Shown here piece by piece: positions 18,468 to 22,110 of a stretch of DNA of 22,110 bases (position 1 is the first letter of the stretch; each line of letters begins with the position of its first letter). Origin of the DNA: Bordetella parapertussis. Lineage in GTDB: Bacteria > Pseudomonadota > Gammaproteobacteria > Burkholderiales > Burkholderiaceae_B. Under the pieces are notes generated by a model. That model saw nothing but the letters and a program-made list of their open reading frames with translations. It did no database searches and was not told the DNA's origin. The stretch is taken from contig CAMEAW010000041.1 of NCBI GenBank assembly GCA_945911685.1, positions 1-22,110 on the forward strand. Reading direction: 5' to 3'. The position numbers and the translations under genes were made by a program.

Positions 18468-19520
18468 TTACAGCATTCGCCAAGGCAAAGTCTCGCCGGC
18501 AGCCAGAGGCACCAGCGTCTCAGTGCCATAAGGCACCTCTAGCGGCACGACGTACGGCTCACGCGTCAAAGTCACGCTGCCCTTATTGCGCGGCAAGCCA
18601 TAAAAATCAGGCCCTCTAAAACTGGCAAAGGCCTCAAGACGGTCGATTTTATTTGCCTTCTCAAAAGCGGTGGCGTAGAGCTCAAGCGCATGCACGGCGG
18701 TATAGCAACCGGCGCAGCCGCATTCATTTTCTTTTAAGCCTTTTGCATGCGGCGCACTATCGCTTCCCAAAAAGAAACGTGGGCTGTCGCTGGTTGCAGC
18801 ATCGACCAAAGCTTGACGATGCACCTCACGCTTCAAAATCGGCAGGCAGTAAAAGTGCGGGCGGATACCGCCTTTGAAAATCTCGTTGCGGTTATAGAGC
18901 AGATGCTGCGCCGTGATGGTCGCGGCAATGGGCCCCGACGAGTCACGCACATAATCCACTCCATCCTTCGTCGTGAGATGTTCAAACACAACCTTGAGCG
19001 CAGGAAAACTCTTACGCAAGGGGATCATCACCCGATCGATAAACAGCGCCTCGCGATCAAACACATCGACCTCTGGATCTGTGACCTCGCCGTGCATCAA
19101 AAGTGGCATGCCCACGCGCTGCATCATCTCGAGCACCTTTGAGCACTTGCCAAGCAAGTCAGTGACCCCCGCATCTGAATTGGTGGTAGCCCCGGCCGGA
19201 TACAGCTTCACTGCGACTAAGTCTTCAGCCTCATGCGCGCGCGCAATTTCGTCTGGCGCAGTTTTATCGGTAAGATATAAAGTCATCAGCGGGGTAAAGC
19301 TGGCCCTCGGGATACCGCAGGCATCGAGCGCCGCTTCGATTCGACCGCGATAGGCCTGCGCAAGCGATACAGTGGTCACAGGCGGCTTTAAATTGGGCAT
19401 GATGACTGCGCGTGCAAACTGCTTTGCGGTGTGTCCTACGATGGCCTGCATGGCCTCACCATCGCGCAAATGAATGTGCCAGTCGTCTGGGCGGGTCAGA
19501 GTAATGGTGTTTGTTGGCAT
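18468..19520 (-). CDS. pyrC: Dihydroorotase PyrC
   Basis: PyrC is the zinc enzyme that cyclises carbamoyl-aspartate to dihydroorotate in pyrimidine synthesis. The 350-aa product matches the class II (E. coli-type) length of ~348. The metal motif HIHLRDG is at 15-21, the lysine expected to be carboxylated is K105 in VKLYPAGATT, and GSDSAPHAKG near the C-terminus carries the catalytic aspartate. The frame is open to 19562, but the first 14 codons overlap the upstream hydrolase gene and are not PyrC-like; the ATG at 19520 gives the standard start. It follows the hydrolase stop after one base (TAACATG), so the two are probably co-translated. Its stop lies only 6 bases from the convergent uup stop. 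Confidence 0.96.
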   Translation of the reverse strand: MPTNTITLTRPDDWHIHLRDGEAMQAIVGHTAKQFARAVIMPNLKPPVTTVSLAQAYRGRIEAALDACGIPRASFTPLMTLYLTDKTAPDEIARAHEAEDLVAVKLYPAGATTNSDAGVTDLLGKCSKVLEMMQRVGMPLLMHGEVTDPEVDVFDREALFIDRVMIPLRKSFPALKVVFEHLTTKDGVDYVRDSSGPIAATITAQHLLYNRNEIFKGGIRPHFYCLPILKREVHRQALVDAATSDSPRFFLGSDSAPHAKGLKENECGCAGCYTAVHALELYATAFEKANKIDRLEAFASFRGPDFYGLPRNKGSVTLTREPYVVPLEVPYGTETLVPLAAGETLPWRML

Positions 19521-19521
19521 G

Positions 19522-20715
19522 TTAGGTCTCAAGTGGCATGCTGCGCTCGACGAGTGCGGCAAACATTGCCGAACCCACTGGGATCACAGCATCGTTAAAG
19601 TCAAAGTTTGCATTATGCAAAAGGCGGCCCTGTTCGGCCCCCCCTTGCCCGAGCCGAAAATATGCGCCGGGCTTTTTTTGCAACATATACGAAAAATCTT
19701 CAGAACCCATTGAGGGGATCAAATCGCGCACAACGTGTTCGGCACCGAAAAGGTCTGTTGCCACGTCTGCAACAAAGTTGGCATGTACTGCCGCGTTGAT
19801 GGTGGCCGGGTAAGAGCGATGATATTTGAGTTCGGCCGTGGCACCAAAGGCATGCGCCACCGAACTGATGACCGCACGCATGCGTGACTCGACGATTTGC
19901 TGAACAGTGTCGCTGAAGGTTCTGACCGTGCCCACTAACAAGGCCCTGCCAGGGATCACACTTGGCGCATTCGCGCTGCCCGCATGAATATGACCGACAG
20001 AAATGACTGCCGCCTCGACGGGGTGGACGTTACGTGACACGATCGTCTGCAGCGCCGTCACGATTTGTGCGGCGACAATAATCGGATCGATAGTTTGGTA
20101 GGGATGCGCGCCGTGGCCCCCACGCCCTTCTATCGTGACTTCCCAGCGATCTGACGCGGCCATCATTGGCCCCGGATTGATCCCGATCGTACCTGCCGGC
20201 AGCGCAGGCCAGTTATGCAAAGCGTAGATTGCGTCACACGGAAATCGCTCGAACAGACCGTCATCTAGCATGGCCTTTGCCCCGCCTAAGCCCTCTTCAG
20301 CCGGCTGAAAAATGAGTACGGCAGTGCCGTTGAAAGTGCGACTTTGGGCGAGATATTTGGCTGCGCCAAGCAAAATCGCAGTATGGCCATCGTGGCCACA
20401 GGCGTGCATCAATCCTGGCACTGTCGAGCAATACTGCGCTGCGCCCTCTTCTGTGATCGGCAAGGCGTCCATATCAGCCCGTATCCCAATCGAACGGCCC
20501 GAGTCATGGCGTTGCCCACGGATAACACCAACCACTCCTGTGTGACCCACCCCACGATGCACCTCAATACCTAGCGCTTCAAGAGCCCCCGCGACGATGC
20601 TCGCGGTACGGATCTCTTGGAAGCCAAGCTCTGGATTCGCATGTAAATCCCTACGCAAAGCCGTTAATTCTTGATGAAATTTGTGTATAGATGCTAGCGG
20701 AGAGCGTGGGTACAT
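19522..20715 (-). CDS. M20-family amidohydrolase (HipO/amino-acid amidase-like)
   Basis: This 397-aa protein belongs to the M20D group of metal-dependent amidohydrolases, which includes hippurate hydrolase, N-acetyl-diaminopimelate deacetylase and IAA-amino acid hydrolases. They cleave the acyl amide of N-acylated amino acids. Visible metal and catalytic positions are C106 and H108 in HACGHDGHT (104-112), E140/E141 in QPAEEG (137-142), H201-region GGHGAHP, and a late SMGSEDFSYML. The N-terminal RRDLHANPELGFQE (21-34) is a family hallmark. No signal peptide is seen, so it is probably cytoplasmic. It shares an apparent operon with pyrC. The exact substrate cannot be read from sequence. The ATG at 20715 has only a poor ribosome binding site. 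Confidence 0.9.
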   Translation of the reverse strand: MYPRSPLASIHKFHQELTALRRDLHANPELGFQEIRTASIVAGALEALGIEVHRGVGHTGVVGVIRGQRHDSGRSIGIRADMDALPITEEGAAQYCSTVPGLMHACGHDGHTAILLGAAKYLAQSRTFNGTAVLIFQPAEEGLGGAKAMLDDGLFERFPCDAIYALHNWPALPAGTIGINPGPMMAASDRWEVTIEGRGGHGAHPYQTIDPIIVAAQIVTALQTIVSRNVHPVEAAVISVGHIHAGSANAPSVIPGRALLVGTVRTFSDTVQQIVESRMRAVISSVAHAFGATAELKYHRSYPATINAAVHANFVADVATDLFGAEHVVRDLIPSMGSEDFSYMLQKKPGAYFRLGQGGAEQGRLLHNANFDFNDAVIPVGSAMFAALVERSMPLET

Positions 20716-20885
20716 GATTCAGTCCATGCGGGCTTTATTCGGAGGAAATAGTTTACCTCTAGAGCAAATTTGCGACATTTATTGCTTTTTCATAGTAGAA
20801 ACCGCAAAAATCTTTGTCTATTCTGTGCAGACACGGTATGCTGCGCTCGTTGTGCACATTAATTTATCTCTCTAGGAGAAATCAC
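20716..20885. other. Divergent intergenic region, M20 hydrolase / SWIB gene
   Basis: This 170-bp segment separates two divergent genes. It holds the plus-strand promoter listed separately, an imperfect inverted repeat at 20742-20759 (GAGGAAA and TTTACCTC) and a perfect 10-bp palindrome GCAAATTTGC at 20764-20773. Either could bind a regulator, but short palindromes in A/T-rich DNA also arise by chance. I see no convincing promoter for the minus-strand gene. Confidence 0.4.
20814..20842 (+). promoter_or_regulatory. Promoter of the SWIB-domain gene
   Basis: A TTGTCT -35 box (20814-20819) and a TATGCT -10 box (20837-20842) are separated by exactly 17 bp. Transcription would start near 20849, leaving a leader of about 37 bases that contains an AGGAGAA ribosome binding site at 20874-20880, 5 bases before the ATG. 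Confidence 0.65.
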
Positions 20886-21350
20886 ATGGCCACTGCCAAG
20901 AAGCCTGCTGCAAAGAAAGCCGCTGCTAAAAAACCTGCTGCCAAAAAAGTAGCGGTTAAAAAAGTAGCTGCAAAACCTGCCGTCAAGAAAGTTGCAGTTA
21001 AGAAAGTTGCTGCAAAAAAAGCACCTGCTAAAAAAGTCGTTGCAAAGAAAGTCGTCGCGAAAAAAGCGCCTGCTAAAAAGGTTACTGCAAAGAAAGTTGC
21101 TCGCAAGCCAAATGCTGCTTTCATGAAGCCGATGACACCTAGCGCGGTGTTGGCTGCCGTGATTGGTGCGACTCCAGTGCCACGCACAGAAGTCACCAAA
21201 AAGATTTGGGTCTACATCAAAAAGCATGATTTGCAAGACGCTAAAAATCGTCGCAACATCAATGCCGATGACAAACTCAAGCCTTTGTTTGGTAAAGCAC
21301 AAGTCTCGATGTTCGAATTGACCAAGATCATCAGCGGTCACTTGAAGTAA
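20886..21350 (+). CDS. Histone H1-like tail fused to SWIB/MDM2 domain
   Basis: The 154-aa product has two parts. Residues 1-75 are almost entirely Lys, Ala, Val and Pro in short repeats of the AAKK/VAKK type, like the lysine-rich tails of histone H1 and the Bordetella and Chlamydia H1-like proteins. Residues ~80-152 form a SWIB domain ([14 protein letters not shown] at 81-94, then [17 protein letters not shown] and a late LKPLFGK). The tail should bind DNA or RNA non-specifically, and the SWIB part likely mediates protein contacts; it probably acts on the nucleoid. Similar proteins occur in Burkholderiales, but their function is not well established. The ATG at 20886 has a strong AGGAGAA site and follows its own promoter; the frame open from 20814 covers the promoter and is not coding. 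A terminator follows the stop. Confidence 0.9.
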   Translation: MATAKKPAAKKAAAKKPAAKKVAVKKVAAKPAVKKVAVKKVAAKKAPAKKVVAKKVVAKKAPAKKVTAKKVARKPNAAFMKPMTPSAVLAAVIGATPVPRTEVTKKIWVYIKKHDLQDAKNRRNINADDKLKPLFGKAQVSMFELTKIISGHLK

Positions 21351-21382
21351 ACCGGTCTTACTGCCTTAGGGCGTAAGTTGGT

Positions 21383-21423
21383 AAAAAGGGGAGAAGATAC
21401 TCACGTGTCTTCTCCCTTTTTTA
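21383..21423. terminator. Bidirectional intrinsic terminator
   Basis: A 9-bp stem (GGGAGAAGA at 21389-21397 with TCTTCTCCC at 21408-21416) is followed by six T on the plus strand and preceded by five A, which read as T on the minus strand. It can therefore stop both the plus-strand SWIB gene, which ends at 21350, and the minus-strand membrane protein gene, which ends at 21433. It is the only clear terminator between the two convergent genes. Confidence 0.85.
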
Positions 21424-21432
21424 TAGTTTCAG

Positions 21433-21807
21433 CTAGATAACTGTGCGTGACTCATAGAGTGCGAGCCAGCCCTTGATTAAACGATAGATCACCCAGATAC
21501 CGGTGCCGGCCACGCCAACCCAACCAATATGCACCAAGGTTGCCAACGCGCTCACCGCAAACCAAAGCGCACCCCACCAAAAGGTATAGAGCATCCAGTC
21601 AAAGTGCATGGCGTAGATCGTGCCTGCCGCATCGGCTCTTTTGATAAATAACAAGATAACGGCGGCCACGGCGGCCGCACCAAACATACCCATCGACAAA
21701 ATACCTATGGCGAATAGCCCGTACGCGATGTGTGTCAGCATCTTTAAATCTATCGTGGTGCCTGGCACAGACGATGTGGGGGTTGTTGGAGGCGAAGGAT
21801 CGATCAT
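21433..21807 (-). CDS. Small membrane protein, DUF4870-like
   Basis: The 124-aa product has a short Pro/Thr/Ser-rich N-terminus (1-20) and three likely membrane helices at about 33-55, 72-95 and 97-116. The order and the spacing of small and aromatic residues resemble the DUF4870 family (Tic20-like small membrane proteins); I have no direct motif that proves this. The conserved-looking part begins at LTHIAYGLFAIG. The ATG at 21807 follows a GGAG ribosome binding site. It appears to be a single-gene unit between a bidirectional terminator and the end of a ribosomal RNA operon. The function is unknown. Confidence 0.8.
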   Translation of the reverse strand: MIDPSPPTTPTSSVPGTTIDLKMLTHIAYGLFAIGILSMGMFGAAAVAAVILLFIKRADAAGTIYAMHFDWMLYTFWWGALWFAVSALATLVHIGWVGVAGTGIWVIYRLIKGWLALYESRTVI

Positions 21808-21977
21808 GATTAAAGCTCCGTAATGCGAGTGAGTTTCATCTTACCTTAGACCATAGATAATGGGCTAAGTTTCCGTCGTATTCAATGGTTTCCCCTAGCC
21901 CGGCTCACCCTCAAAACTCGCCCAGCTCGGCAACTACTTTGCCACAGCAAAGCCGTGCTTACGATAAAACCTGTCGT

Positions 21978-22015
21978 CCAAAGACAAACCCCCAAGTGCT
22001 TATGACACTTGGGGG
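21978..22015 (-). terminator. Terminator of the ribosomal RNA operon
   Basis: On the minus strand a perfect 10-bp stem (CCCCCAAGTG, with its complement CACTTGGGGG) and a 7-base loop span 22015-21989, followed by TTTGTCTTT. It begins about 15 bases after the 3' end of 5S rRNA and is a classic strong intrinsic terminator. Confidence 0.9.
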
Positions 22016-22029
22016 TTTGGGGTATAAGA

Positions 22030-22110
22030 GCTTGACGATGTCCTACTTTCACAGATGTACATCCACTATCATCGGCGCTAAGGTGTTTCACGGTCCTGTT
22101 CGGGATGGGA
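22030..22110 (-). rRNA. rrf: 5S ribosomal RNA, 3' part (runs off the window)
   Basis: The last ~81 bases, read on the minus strand, contain the conserved 5S blocks CCCATCCCGAAC, GTGAAACACCTTAGCGCCGA and GTGAAAGTAGGACATCGTCA. The 3' end, GTCAAGC, is near 22030. The 5' third of the gene is past the right edge. Orientation means the 16S-23S-5S operon lies to the right and reads into this window, ending at the terminator just listed. The sequence resembles Bordetella-type 5S rRNA from memory. Confidence 0.93.

Noticed and set aside
20859..21341. Long minus-strand reading frames antisense to the SWIB gene (160 and 105 aa).
   Set aside because: They arise from the low-complexity lysine/alanine codons of the real gene, which read as Phe/Ala-rich on the other strand. 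There is no ribosome binding site or family character.
21808..21977. Possible tRNA or small gene between the membrane protein gene and the rRNA terminator.
   Set aside because: I could not find a cloverleaf, a conserved T-loop or a frame with a ribosome binding site. Nothing supportable is seen there.
21882..22091. A 69-aa minus-strand frame near the right edge.
   Set aside because: It runs through the 5S rRNA gene and its terminator, so it is not a coding region.
1..22110. CRISPR arrays, insertion sequences, phage or toxin-antitoxin genes.
   Set aside because: No regularly spaced repeats, transposase motifs or terminal inverted repeats were seen. The window is filled by conserved chromosomal genes.

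Overview
The window looks like chromosomal core DNA of a betaproteobacterium in Burkholderiales, most likely family Alcaligenaceae (the Bordetella/Achromobacter side). The main pointers are the gene order of the division and cell-wall (dcw) cluster, a single reading frame fusing MurE to MurF (reported for Bordetella), beta-type insertions in RsmH and MurD, a lysine/alanine-tailed SWIB protein, and a Bordetella-like 5S rRNA. I cannot name the genus from sequence alone. I see no mobile element, CRISPR array or phage gene.

Positions 37-15734 (minus strand) hold an almost gapless run of thirteen reading frames: mraZ, rsmH, ftsL, ftsI, murE-murF, mraY, murD, ftsW, murG, murC, ddl, ftsQ and ftsA. 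ftsZ would be expected just past the left edge. These genes make the cytoplasmic peptidoglycan precursor (MurC, MurD, MurE-MurF, Ddl), load it on the lipid carrier (MraY, MurG), polymerise and cross-link it at the septum (FtsW, FtsI), and assemble the divisome (FtsA, FtsQ, FtsL). Seven junctions are ATGA overlaps, so translation is probably coupled along the mRNA. Ahead of mraZ is a good sigma-70 promoter followed by four GT-starting repeats spaced exactly 10 bp, the expected form of an MraZ autoregulatory operator.

Positions 16008-16421 encode the RNase P RNA (rnpB, minus strand). Divergent from it is a Uup-type ABC-F ATPase gene (16545-18461, plus). Convergent with uup is a minus-strand pair, an M20-family amidohydrolase followed after one base by pyrC (dihydroorotase).

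Divergent from the amidohydrolase is a plus-strand gene with its own promoter. It encodes a histone H1-like lysine-rich tail joined to a SWIB domain. A bidirectional terminator separates it from a small DUF4870-like membrane protein gene (minus). The right edge enters the 3' part of a 5S rRNA gene (minus) with a strong terminator, so a ribosomal RNA operon lies just outside the window.

I found no clearly undescribed multi-gene system. The points most worth a second look are the MurE-MurF junction, which appears to have lost the start of MurF; the SWIB/histone-tail protein; the MraZ operator; a compensated base-pair change in the RNase P RNA core; the hairpin between ftsA and the expected ftsZ; and the tight pairing of an M20 hydrolase with pyrC.
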